Of a stretch of 64,000 bases of DNA, positions 7,960 to 15,331 are shown piece after piece; position 1 is the first letter of the stretch; the number at the start of each line of letters is the position of its first letter. The stretch is taken from the NCBI RefSeq assembly GCF_030348765.1, contig NZ_JAUCEU010000007.1, forward strand, positions 248,001 to 312,000, written 5' to 3'. Both the position numbers and the translations under genes were made by a program. The notes beneath the pieces were generated by a model that had not been told where the DNA came from, searched no databases, and saw only the letters and a list, made by a program, of their open reading frames with translations. The DNA is from Neobacillus sp. CF12 (GTDB taxonomy: Bacteria; Bacillota; Bacilli; Bacillales; Cytobacillaceae).

Positions 7960-8022
7960 TCAAATAATTGTTTGACCGTTAAAATGGTTATTGTATATAC
8001 TAATAATCAAATGAAGGTTTGA
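7960..8022. promoter_or_regulatory. cadC promoter with two CadC-type operators
   Basis: Two copies of TCAAA-N6-TTTGA lie at 7960-7975 and 8007-8022. They match the core of the known cad operator (TCAAATAAATATTTGA type). The -35 box TTGACC (7972-7977) overlaps copy 1, and copy 2 covers the bases just after the -10 region (TATATACT, about 7994-8001). The pair probably gives autorepression relieved by Cd/Pb/Zn. It could also act on the divergent oxidase-ZIP-tatA operon. Confidence 0.7.
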
Positions 8023-8040
8023 ATGAGGAGGAGTAATCTT

Positions 8041-8409
8041 TTGAAACATGAAGATGTTTGTGAAGTAACCTGCGTGGATGAAGATAAAGTAAATCGTGTA
8101 AAAGAGGTTATTTCTCAGAGAGATACCATGTCTGTTGCCCAAATATTTAAAGCGTTGTCTGACGACACTAGAATTAAGATCGCTTACGCTTTAAGTGAGG
8201 AAGATGAATTGTGCGTATGTGACGTAGCGAATATTGTAGGAAGTACAACAGCTACTGCATCCCATCATTTACGACTTCTTCGGAATTTGGGATTAGCAAA
8301 ATATCGTAAGGAAGGCAAATTAGTGTTTTATTCTTTAGATGATGATCACGTAAGACAACTAATTCAAATAGCCTTTACGCATCAATTGGAGGGGAAAACA
8401 CATGAGTAA
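8041..8409 (+). CDS. cadC: CadC, ArsR/SmtB-family Cd/Pb/Zn-responsive repressor
   Basis: This 122-residue repressor starts at TTG 8041, eight bases after AGGAGGAG, which gives the standard CadC length. Cys7 and Cys11 (VCEVTC) with the ELCVCD pair form the thiolate sensing site known from Staphylococcus CadC. The second site (DDDHVRQLIQIAFTHQ, with Asp/His/His) is also kept. The winged-helix HTH reads TTATASHHLRLLRNLGLAKYRKEGK. Its stop overlaps the cadA start by eight bases, so the two are coupled. It should bind the paired operators upstream and release on metal binding. Confidence 0.95.
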   Translation: MKHEDVCEVTCVDEDKVNRVKEVISQRDTMSVAQIFKALSDDTRIKIAYALSEEDELCVCDVANIVGSTTATASHHLRLLRNLGLAKYRKEGKLVFYSLDDDHVRQLIQIAFTHQLEGKTHE

Positions 8410-10540
8410 TACTGGATTGGAAAAAACAAATGACAAAACCGTATACCGAGTGCAAGGATTCACCTGAGCGGGGTGTGCGACAAAGTTCGAAAAGAACGTA
8501 AAACACCTGGATGGTGTTTCTGATGCAAGTGTAAACTTTGGTGCTGCAAAACTTACGGTATATGGTAATACAACAATTGAAGAACTTGAAAAAGCTGGTG
8601 CGTTTGAAAACATAAAACTTGTTCCTGAAAAACAAAAAATAGTAGAGAAAAAGGTGCCGTTCCTACAAAAACACTCAACTGTTATTGCTTCATTTGTTTT
8701 CTTACTTATTGGATGGTTTTCGGGGCAATTAAATGGGGAAGAGAGTACCTCATCGATTTTAGCTTATGGGGCTTCTATGGTAGTCGGTGGTTACCGACTT
8801 TTTAGTACAGGATTAAAAAATTTATTCCGTTTAGACTTTGATATGAAAACTTTAATGACTATTGCTGTCATTGGTGCTGCATTTATCGGTGAATGGGGTG
8901 AAGGATCAACCGTTGTTATCCTGTTTGCGATAAGCGAAGCACTTGAATCCTATTCAATGGATAAGGCACGTCAATCCATACGTTCTTTGATGGATATTGC
9001 ACCAAAGGAAGCACTAATTCGAAGAGGAAATAAAGAGTTAACGGTAGAAGTTGACGATATTCAAATCGGCGACATTATGATTATAAAACCAAGCCAAAAA
9101 ATTGCAATGGACGGGATTGTCATCAAAGGATTATCATCCGTTAATCAGGCTACCATTACGGGTGAATCCGTTCCTATGGCAAAAAACGTTGATGACGAAG
9201 TATTTGCTGGAACATTAAATGAAGAAGGTTTACTTGAAGTTAAAGTAACCAAACATGTTGACGACACAACGATTGCAAAGATTATTCATTTGGTCGAGGA
9301 AGCCCAAGCAGAAAAAGCACCTTCTCAGGCATTTGTGGATCGATTTGCAAAGTATTACACACCGATCATTATGCTTATCGCATTAGGTGTCGCTGTTGTA
9401 CCACCGTTATTATTTGGTGGCGATTGGGACAAATGGATTTATCAAGGTTTGGCCGCTCTTGTGGTTGGATGTCCATGTGCGTTAGTTATTTCAACACCAG
9501 TTGCAATTGTAACAGCAATAGGTAATGCTGCTCGAAATGGTGTTCTAATAAAAGGTGGAATTCACTTAGAAGAAATGGGAGCAATTAAGGCTATTGCCTT
9601 CGATAAAACAGGTACCTTAACGTACGGTGTTCCCGTTGTAACGGACTACATTCCACAACCAGGTACAGATTCTGATGAACTTCTTACGATTATTGCTGCA
9701 TTAGAAAATGGTTCCCAGCATCCATTAGCTTCAGCGATCATGAAGAAAGCGGAACAGGATCATTTACCTTACAAGGATCTTACCATCGAGGAGTTTTCTT
9801 CGATTACAGGTAAAGGCATAAAAGGCAAAGTCAACGAAAAAATGTATTATATAGGCAGTCCTAATTTATTTGATGAAATCTTAATAGATGGAGTTCCATT
9901 AGACCTTAAAGGCGACATTTCCGAATTACAAAATCAAGGAAAAACTGTTATGGTTGCGGGGACAGAAACAGAGATATTGGGACTACTTGCTGTTGCTGAT
10001 GAAGTAAGAGGAAATAGTAAATCAGTCATTCAAAAACTCCACTCGATTGGCATTAAAGAAACCATTATGTTAACGGGGGATAATTCAGGAACTGCCAATG
10101 CAATTGGAAATCAAGTAGGGGTATCTAACATAAAGGCAGAACTATTGCCTCAAGACAAATTAGCCTTCATTAAAGAACTAAGAAATAAATATGACCGTGT
10201 TGCAATGGTCGGAGATGGTGTGAATGATGCGCCAGCATTGGCTGCTTCTACAGTTGGGATAGCCATGGGCGGTGCTGGAACAGATACTGCACTTGAGACG
10301 GCGGATATTGCTTTAATGGCCGATGATTTAGGAAAACTTCCTTTCACCGTAAAGCTAAGTAGAAAAGCCTTAGCTATCATTAAACAGAACATCACGTTTT
10401 CATTAGGTATCAAACTTGTTGCATTACTATTAGTAATACCGGGTTGGTTAACTCTTTGGATTGCAATATTTGCCGATATGGGTGCAACGCTTATTGTCAC
10501 TTTAAATGGTTTAAGGCTTCTCAGGGTAAAAGACAAATAA
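8402..10540 (+). CDS. cadA: CadA, P1B-type Cd/Zn/Pb-exporting ATPase with UGA in the HMA CxxC motif
   Basis: A 712-residue heavy-metal ATPase. ATG 8402 lies seven bases after GGAGGGG and inside the end of cadC, so translation certainly begins here. Codon 22 (8465-8467) is TGA in [18 protein letters not shown]. CadA homologues have GFTCANCA, so the UGA replaces the first Cys of the metal-binding CxxC. The rest is intact: HMA beta strands to [12 protein letters not shown], the actuator motif ITGES, the membrane site [17 protein letters not shown], the SQHPLA motif, GDGVNDAPA, and the Lys/Asp pair in the last helices typical of Zn/Cd pumps. Candidate SECIS hairpins follow the UGA. Selenocysteine, suppression and mutation are the competing explanations. 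Confidence 0.9.
8485..8519 (+). promoter_or_regulatory. candidate SECIS hairpins after the cadA UGA
   Basis: Two stem-loops follow the UGA. GTTC/GAAC (8485-8488, 8494-8497) closes the loop GAAAA, which begins 21 bases after the UGA. The perfect seven-pair stem AAACACC/GGTGTTT (8501-8507, 8513-8519) closes the loop TGGAT, which begins 40 bases after it. The second shares the UGGA loop with the hairpin in the FrnE-like gene, but is a little farther out than the usual bacterial SECIS window. Confidence 0.5.
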
Positions 10541-10544
10541 GAAG

Positions 10545-10575
10545 AGGCTTCCCACATAATTGGGAAGCCTTTTTT
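10545..10575 (+). terminator. cadA terminator
   Basis: AGGCTTCCCA (10545-10554) pairs perfectly with TGGGAAGCCT (10561-10570) and is followed by TTTTT. Confidence 0.9.
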
Positions 10576-10598
10576 AGTTGAAAAGGGGGAAATTATAT

Positions 10599-11639
10599 AT
10601 GATTTATGACGTTATTGTTATAGGAGGAGGTCAAGCAGGACTTTCCATAGGGTATTATTTAAAACAAACAAACTTATCATTTCTTATTTTAGATAGGGAA
10701 AGTGCTGTTGGTGCTAGTTGGAAAAATAGGTATGATTCTTTAACCCTGTTTACTCCACGCTCTTATTGTTATCTACCAGGATTATCATTAAAAGGAGATG
10801 AGAAAAAGTACCCATCTAAAGACGAAATTTCAGATTATTTATCATTGTATGCCAATACTTTTTCGCTACCTATTCAACTTAATACCTCAGTTTTGAATTT
10901 GGACAAAAAAGACCATTTTATTTTGAACACTACACAAGGTGAGTATCATTGTAAAAATGTAATCGTAGCAACAGGTCCTTTCCAAAAACCATTCATCCCA
11001 GAATTTTCACAACTTCTTTCAGAAAATATCCTTCAATTGCATTCATCAAAATATAGAAATCCCAACCAATTAAAGCAAGGTGACACACTCGTCGTTGGAG
11101 GGGGGAACTCAGGTGCTCAAATTGCTTCTGAAATATCAATGGAAAGAAAGGTGTATTTGTCTGTAGGACAGAAACTAAAATTCCTGCCACAGGATATAGC
11201 GAACAAAAGTATATTTTGGTGGTTTGATAAAATAGGAGTTTTAAAGGTTAATGTTCATAGCAAAGTCGGTCAATTTATAAAGAATAAATCCGACCCTATC
11301 TTTGGATTCGTGCTTAAATCTCAACTCAATGAGGGAAAGGTGATACTAAAGCCTAGAGCAACATCAGCTAGTAAAAATGATGTATTCTTTCATGACAATA
11401 CGAGCTTAAGAGTGTCGAATGTCATTTGGTCCACTGGATTCAAATCAGATTATAGTTGGATAAAAATACCCACCGAATTAAATGAAAAAGGGCTCCCAAT
11501 ACATCAAAGAGGGACCACTTCAATTAATGGATTATACTTTTTAGGTTTACCTTGGCAATATCGAAGGGGATCAGCGTTACTTCAAGGAGTAGGAACAGAT
11601 GCAAAATATATAGTTGAAAAATTATTAAGAAATGAATAA
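10599..11639 (+). CDS. CzcO-like flavin-dependent monooxygenase
   Basis: This 346-residue flavoprotein has two nucleotide-binding folds: VIVIGGGQAGLSIGYYL at the N-terminus for FAD and VVGGGNSGAQIASEIS at about residue 165 for NADPH. VIVATGPFQKPFIP and VIWSTGFKSDYSWI are the usual ATG-type motifs. The start at ATG 10599 follows AAAAGGGGGA; a TTG at 10578 is less likely. Relatives near cation-efflux genes are named CzcO, although its chemistry is not settled. Its place right after cadA and before a ZIP gene supports a link to metal handling. It has its own ribosome site after the cadA terminator. Confidence 0.82.
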   Translation: MIYDVIVIGGGQAGLSIGYYLKQTNLSFLILDRESAVGASWKNRYDSLTLFTPRSYCYLPGLSLKGDEKKYPSKDEISDYLSLYANTFSLPIQLNTSVLNLDKKDHFILNTTQGEYHCKNVIVATGPFQKPFIPEFSQLLSENILQLHSSKYRNPNQLKQGDTLVVGGGNSGAQIASEISMERKVYLSVGQKLKFLPQDIANKSIFWWFDKIGVLKVNVHSKVGQFIKNKSDPIFGFVLKSQLNEGKVILKPRATSASKNDVFFHDNTSLRVSNVIWSTGFKSDYSWIKIPTELNEKGLPIHQRGTTSINGLYFLGLPWQYRRGSALLQGVGTDAKYIVEKLLRNE

Positions 11640-11722
11640 TGGGTTCCAATCCCTTGTCTTGTAAAAGTCATGGGAAACTTAGATACGAATATAATGTACA
11701 AACGTATTATTGGAGGCATACT

Positions 11723-12460
11723 ATGGCAGAGGTAATTGAAGCCAGTTTATATATATTCATTTTTATCTTTTTCGGTATGGTTTCAGGTGGAGTCGCTGTT
11801 ACGATAATCAGTAAAGTGTTTCATAAGGATACCTTGTACCTTAATGTATTTTGCGGAGGAATTTTAGCGGGAATAGTAGGATTTGATTTAGTCCCAGAAT
11901 TAATGAGTCATTACCGACCATTGGGGATAATGGCTGGAATATCTCTAGGGATTTTATTTATGCTTCTTATGGATCGATTTTTACATAACTCAAGCCTTAC
12001 CATATTTGAACATCCTGAAACGATCATGTTGTTATTTCTGGCATTATTATTTCATAGTATCCCTTCAGGAATAGCTTTGGGCATTGACTTTCAGGCTGGA
12101 CATTTACATGAGTCCGTATTATTAGGAGCAATATTGATTCATCATATCCCAGAAGGAATGGTCATGATGGTTTCCGTTTTGTATTCCAATATGAAGTTGA
12201 AATCCTTTTGGATATTTTGTTTTGTACTATCACTTGCAGTTGGAGTAAATACTTTTCTAGGAATTATATTAGACTTTCAGTCTATAAAACTGCGTACCAT
12301 GTTTATGGGAATAGCTGTTGGGACGTTAGGGTATGTCACTTTTTATGAATTGTTGTGGAAGGGAATAAAGCGACATTTGGCCTTAAAGATGATTTTGGCG
12401 GCAATATTAGGTTTCTTAATAATAAGATTTTACCTATCAATCACTTCATTTTTTCATTAG
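11723..12460 (+). CDS. ZIP-family metal transporter (short form)
   Basis: A 245-residue protein with about seven or eight membrane helices. The start at ATG 11723 follows TTGGAGG. ZIP-type histidine motifs are LFHSIPSGIALG and LIHHIPEGMVMMVSV, the paired metal-coordinating helices. Other helices include GMVSGGVAVTII and GTLGYVTFYELLWKG. It is shorter than the other ZIP protein in this island and lacks the outer domain. It follows the CzcO-like gene by 83 bases. Metal and direction are not deducible. Confidence 0.82.
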   Translation: MAEVIEASLYIFIFIFFGMVSGGVAVTIISKVFHKDTLYLNVFCGGILAGIVGFDLVPELMSHYRPLGIMAGISLGILFMLLMDRFLHNSSLTIFEHPETIMLLFLALLFHSIPSGIALGIDFQAGHLHESVLLGAILIHHIPEGMVMMVSVLYSNMKLKSFWIFCFVLSLAVGVNTFLGIILDFQSIKLRTMFMGIAVGTLGYVTFYELLWKGIKRHLALKMILAAILGFLIIRFYLSITSFFH

Positions 12461-12670
12461 TACAGAACATTTAATGACGATTCCACTAAGAACGTGGATT
12501 TTATTCTGCCTTTATTGAATAAGTACAACACGAAAGTTACTTTTTTTCTTTATTGGAAATAATATTGAACATTACCCAAATGAAGCATGAACTTCAGGAA
12601 TTATGATAAAAAAGGTTGGAAAATAACTCGAAAAATAATGATAAATTTTCCAATAAAAAGATGAACCTAA

Positions 12671-12698
12671 TGTTATAATTAGTGTAAAATTACACTAA
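12671..12698 (+). promoter_or_regulatory. palindromic operator repeat, copy A
   Basis: TTAGTGTAAAATTACACTAA (12679-12698) is a near-perfect palindrome preceded by TGTTATAAT, a likely -10 box. Almost the same stretch occurs at 39884-39911. Each lies just upstream of a small membrane protein gene, so a common repressor is likely. Confidence 0.55.
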
Positions 12699-12723
12699 AT
12701 TATAAGAAAAGGGGAGAGAGAAT

Positions 12724-12945
12724 ATGTTTAAACAATTTTACATTTATCTGGTTTTATTCGCTACTCTTATGATGACAATTGGTGGTGCGGTGAGTATTTT
12801 TATGACAGCTGCTGACATTATAAGTCCGACCACTTATATGGAAGTTAATGTAGCAAAAAATCAATTAATTAAAAGTTTCGGTTTTATCGTTATTCCTTTC
12901 CCTATCTTTTTGTATTTCAACCGTTTAAGAAAAAAGCTAGAATAA
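12724..12945 (+). CDS. small two-helix membrane protein, unknown function
   Basis: The 73-residue product has two membrane segments (FYIYLVLFATLMMTIGGAVS and FGFIVIPFPIFLYFN) and a basic C-terminal end (RLRKKLE). GGGGAGAG precedes the ATG. I do not recognise a family. Its promoter carries the TAGTGTAA/TTACACTA palindrome shared with the gene at 39936, which also encodes a small membrane protein. Confidence 0.7.
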   Translation: MFKQFYIYLVLFATLMMTIGGAVSIFMTAADIISPTTYMEVNVAKNQLIKSFGFIVIPFPIFLYFNRLRKKLE

Positions 12946-13153
12946 GAGAAAGCCTGTGTCATTTATAAGCTAGGTCTCATCTTCCAACTTTCTCATTTAT
13001 TGTTACCACAGCTTGGTGATGCTTGGAGGATAATATGTCCTTCCTCTTCTAGAGAGTGAGGGGATTTTTATATCCACATAACACTAATTGTGTATAGTAT
13101 AATAAAATTAACATTATTTTAAATTTTATAACAACTTGATAAGGGAGGTATTA

Positions 13154-13351
13154 ATGTCAATCATCGGTTACCTATTTTGGGGATTATTATTAGCACTTGT
13201 ATTGTTCGGTGTATTATTCGATAAACTATTTCCAAACAAAGTGAAATTTAAAGATCCAGTATACGACAAATCTACTAATCAACAATTAAACGAAAATGTT
13301 TCTTTGAACACCAAGAGTACCAATGAAATAGGTGGAACTTTTTTACCCTAA
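13154..13351 (+). CDS. small single-helix membrane protein, unknown function
   Basis: A 65-residue protein with one N-terminal membrane segment (GYLFWGLLLALVLFGVLF) and a hydrophilic tail rich in Asn and Ser. GGGAGGT precedes the ATG at 13154. TATAAT-like sequence about 60 bases upstream (TGTATAGTATAATAAA) suggests its own promoter. No family recognised. Confidence 0.65.
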   Translation: MSIIGYLFWGLLLALVLFGVLFDKLFPNKVKFKDPVYDKSTNQQLNENVSLNTKSTNEIGGTFLP

Positions 13352-13555
13352 TTATTTGGAGGTTGAAATTTCACTTTAAAAAATCTCCTCGACCATGAAT
13401 CGGATTAAAATATAAATAGGAAAAATGTCCATCAAATTATTCGATGGACTCTTTTTTTTGAGGCAATATGCCCTTTTTAAATACGAACAATGGTATTTAT
13501 AGAATTAATAAAAGCCAAAACTAAATAAATTGACCATAAATAGGGGTATTTCCGT

Positions 13556-14479
13556 ATGAAAAATAAAATGATAGCTACAGTTATTTTAATAGTGGCAGTT
13601 ATATTCATTGCCATATTTTTTTTCGAACAGCATCCAGAATTAACTTCACCATGGGTGAATCAACCAACTAAAGAGCAAGATACACAAGAATCTGCACCAA
13701 TACCACTTTCCCCGTTACAGCCAATCTATGTGGAAGATCCTAGTGGATACTCGCTGCAAAACAATCAATTACAGGTCACTTTCAATAAAGGAAGCGATTG
13801 GGCCGTAGTACCTGTTGAAAAAGAGAAATTATTTGATGGAGAGTACAATGGGGACAAGGAAGAGCTGATTAAGAATAGTTTCATACTTACCAAAAATCGT
13901 GCAACATTCATATATGCTGAGGGGGACAGCATCAAATTAATTTCTTCCCTAGACCGAGGAAAAACTTGGGAAGACAGTGTTGTTACCGCTCAATATCCGC
14001 CCATCCGGTTCCGAAAGGTTGGATTTTTAAATGAAAGGTTTGGTTATGTCATCCTTTCAGGCGATCGAACGATGTCTCAAGAATGGACGACCGTTTATCT
14101 TACGCATAATGGCGGTAAGCAATGGAAAGAGACTACTCATTCTAATGTTACAAGATTAATATACGATGGAGGTTTTGTTGATGAAAACACAGGATTCCTC
14201 TCTTTTGGAATTCTTAATCCTGTCGAGCCAGATTTTTACGTCACCCAAGATAGTGGCAACTCCTGGAGTAAAGCAAACATTATCATTCCAGAACAGTATC
14301 GAGAAATCTTTGTGATGGCGGAAGTCCCTTTCAAAGAAGACGATCATTTGGCAGTTCATCTCAATCAAGGTCCTAATAGGGACTATCAAGGTGGGAAGGT
14401 AAAGGGAAAATTTATTTCAATCGATAAAGGTCTAACGTGGGCGTTTTCCATGGAAGTACTGCCAACTGAAGTTAATTAA
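13556..14479 (+). CDS. membrane-anchored BNR/Ycf48-like repeat protein
   Basis: The 307-residue protein has an N-terminal membrane anchor (MIATVILIVAVIFIAIFFFE), a Pro/Gln-rich linker and a repeat domain outside the cell. Asp-box-like repeats are SLDRGKTWED, LTHNGGKQWKE, VTQDSGNSWSK and SIDKGLTWAFS, as in sialidase-type BNR propellers and Ycf48 proteins. No catalytic residues are evident, so a binding or assembly role is as likely as an enzyme. It lies directly upstream of the BceAB-like operon but has no obvious link to it. Confidence 0.75.
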   Translation: MKNKMIATVILIVAVIFIAIFFFEQHPELTSPWVNQPTKEQDTQESAPIPLSPLQPIYVEDPSGYSLQNNQLQVTFNKGSDWAVVPVEKEKLFDGEYNGDKEELIKNSFILTKNRATFIYAEGDSIKLISSLDRGKTWEDSVVTAQYPPIRFRKVGFLNERFGYVILSGDRTMSQEWTTVYLTHNGGKQWKETTHSNVTRLIYDGGFVDENTGFLSFGILNPVEPDFYVTQDSGNSWSKANIIIPEQYREIFVMAEVPFKEDDHLAVHLNQGPNRDYQGGKVKGKFISIDKGLTWAFSMEVLPTEVN

Positions 14480-14496
14480 TCGATTTCCACCCAATA

Positions 14497-14510
14497 TGAC
14501 AAAAATGTCA
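14497..14510. promoter_or_regulatory. candidate BceR-type operator
   Basis: TGACA-AAAA-TGTCA is an inverted repeat of the kind bound by BceR/PsdR-like response regulators ahead of Bce-type transporter genes. It lies 75 bases before the bceA-like start. Confidence 0.55.
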
Positions 14511-14584
14511 CTTTAGATGTTGTTAAATCGATGGTTACAGGGAAAATTAGCACGTATAGTATGGAGGTGAAGGAGGACGAACAA

Positions 14585-15331
14585 ATGACTAAAATTATAC
14601 AAACAAAGAACTTAATGAAATCTTACGGAAAAACACAAGTTTTAAAAAATATTGATTTGACCATTGAACAAGGGGAATTTACCGCGATTATGGGTCCATC
14701 GGGTTCTGGGAAAACAACTTTAATGAATACCCTTTCAACGATTGACAGTTTTAACGGCGGGGAGGTTTGGATTGAGGAGAAGTCACTGTTAGAAATGAAA
14801 AAGAAGGAATTAAGAGAATTCCGCCAAAAACGAATGGGTTTTATTTTTCAAGATTACAACTTACTAGACACCTTGACCGTGAAAGAAAATATTCTGCTGC
14901 CACTCTCGTTGCAAAAAACACCTGTCGAGGAAATGGAGCAGCGTTTAACGAAATTGGTGGATGCGTTACATATTGAATCGATTTTACAACAGTATCCGTC
15001 CGAAATTTCCGGCGGTCAAAAACAGAGAACAGCTGCTGCAAGGGCGATTATTACAAATCCTGCGATAGTGTTTGCGGATGAGCCTACTGGTTCCCTAGAT
15101 TCCCGATCTGCTACTCAGTTGTTAGAACAAATTCAATTTCTCAATCAAACCTTTAAGACAACGGTATTAATGATCACCCACGACCCCTATGCAGCGAGCT
15201 ACTGTCAGAGGGTCATTTTTCTCCGTGATGGAAAAATCGTCAATGAAATGTTTAAAGGGGAGCAAACGGAAAAAGAATTCTTTGACAAAATCCTGACGAT
15301 TCAAAGTGCATTAGGAAGTGACCGGCGATGA
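14585..15331 (+). CDS. bceA: BceA-like ABC transporter ATPase
   Basis: A 248-residue ATPase of the MacB/BceA type. Walker A is GPSGSGKTT, the signature SGGQKQR, Walker B AIVFADEP, and the switch histidine is in MITHD. GGAGG precedes ATG 14585. It energises the BceB-like permease encoded immediately after it (overlap ATGA). Such pairs remove peptide antibiotics such as bacitracin from their lipid targets. An operator-like TGACA/TGTCA repeat upstream and the convergent BceRS genes support this job. The exact peptide specificity is unknown. Confidence 0.92.
   Translation: MTKIIQTKNLMKSYGKTQVLKNIDLTIEQGEFTAIMGPSGSGKTTLMNTLSTIDSFNGGEVWIEEKSLLEMKKKELREFRQKRMGFIFQDYNLLDTLTVKENILLPLSLQKTPVEEMEQRLTKLVDALHIESILQQYPSEISGGQKQRTAAARAIITNPAIVFADEPTGSLDSRSATQLLEQIQFLNQTFKTTVLMITHDPYAASYCQRVIFLRDGKIVNEMFKGEQTEKEFFDKILTIQSALGSDRR

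Noticed and set aside
8654..10540. GTG at 8654 as the cadA start
   Set aside because: No ribosome site, and it would remove the conserved HMA domain that is still encoded upstream.
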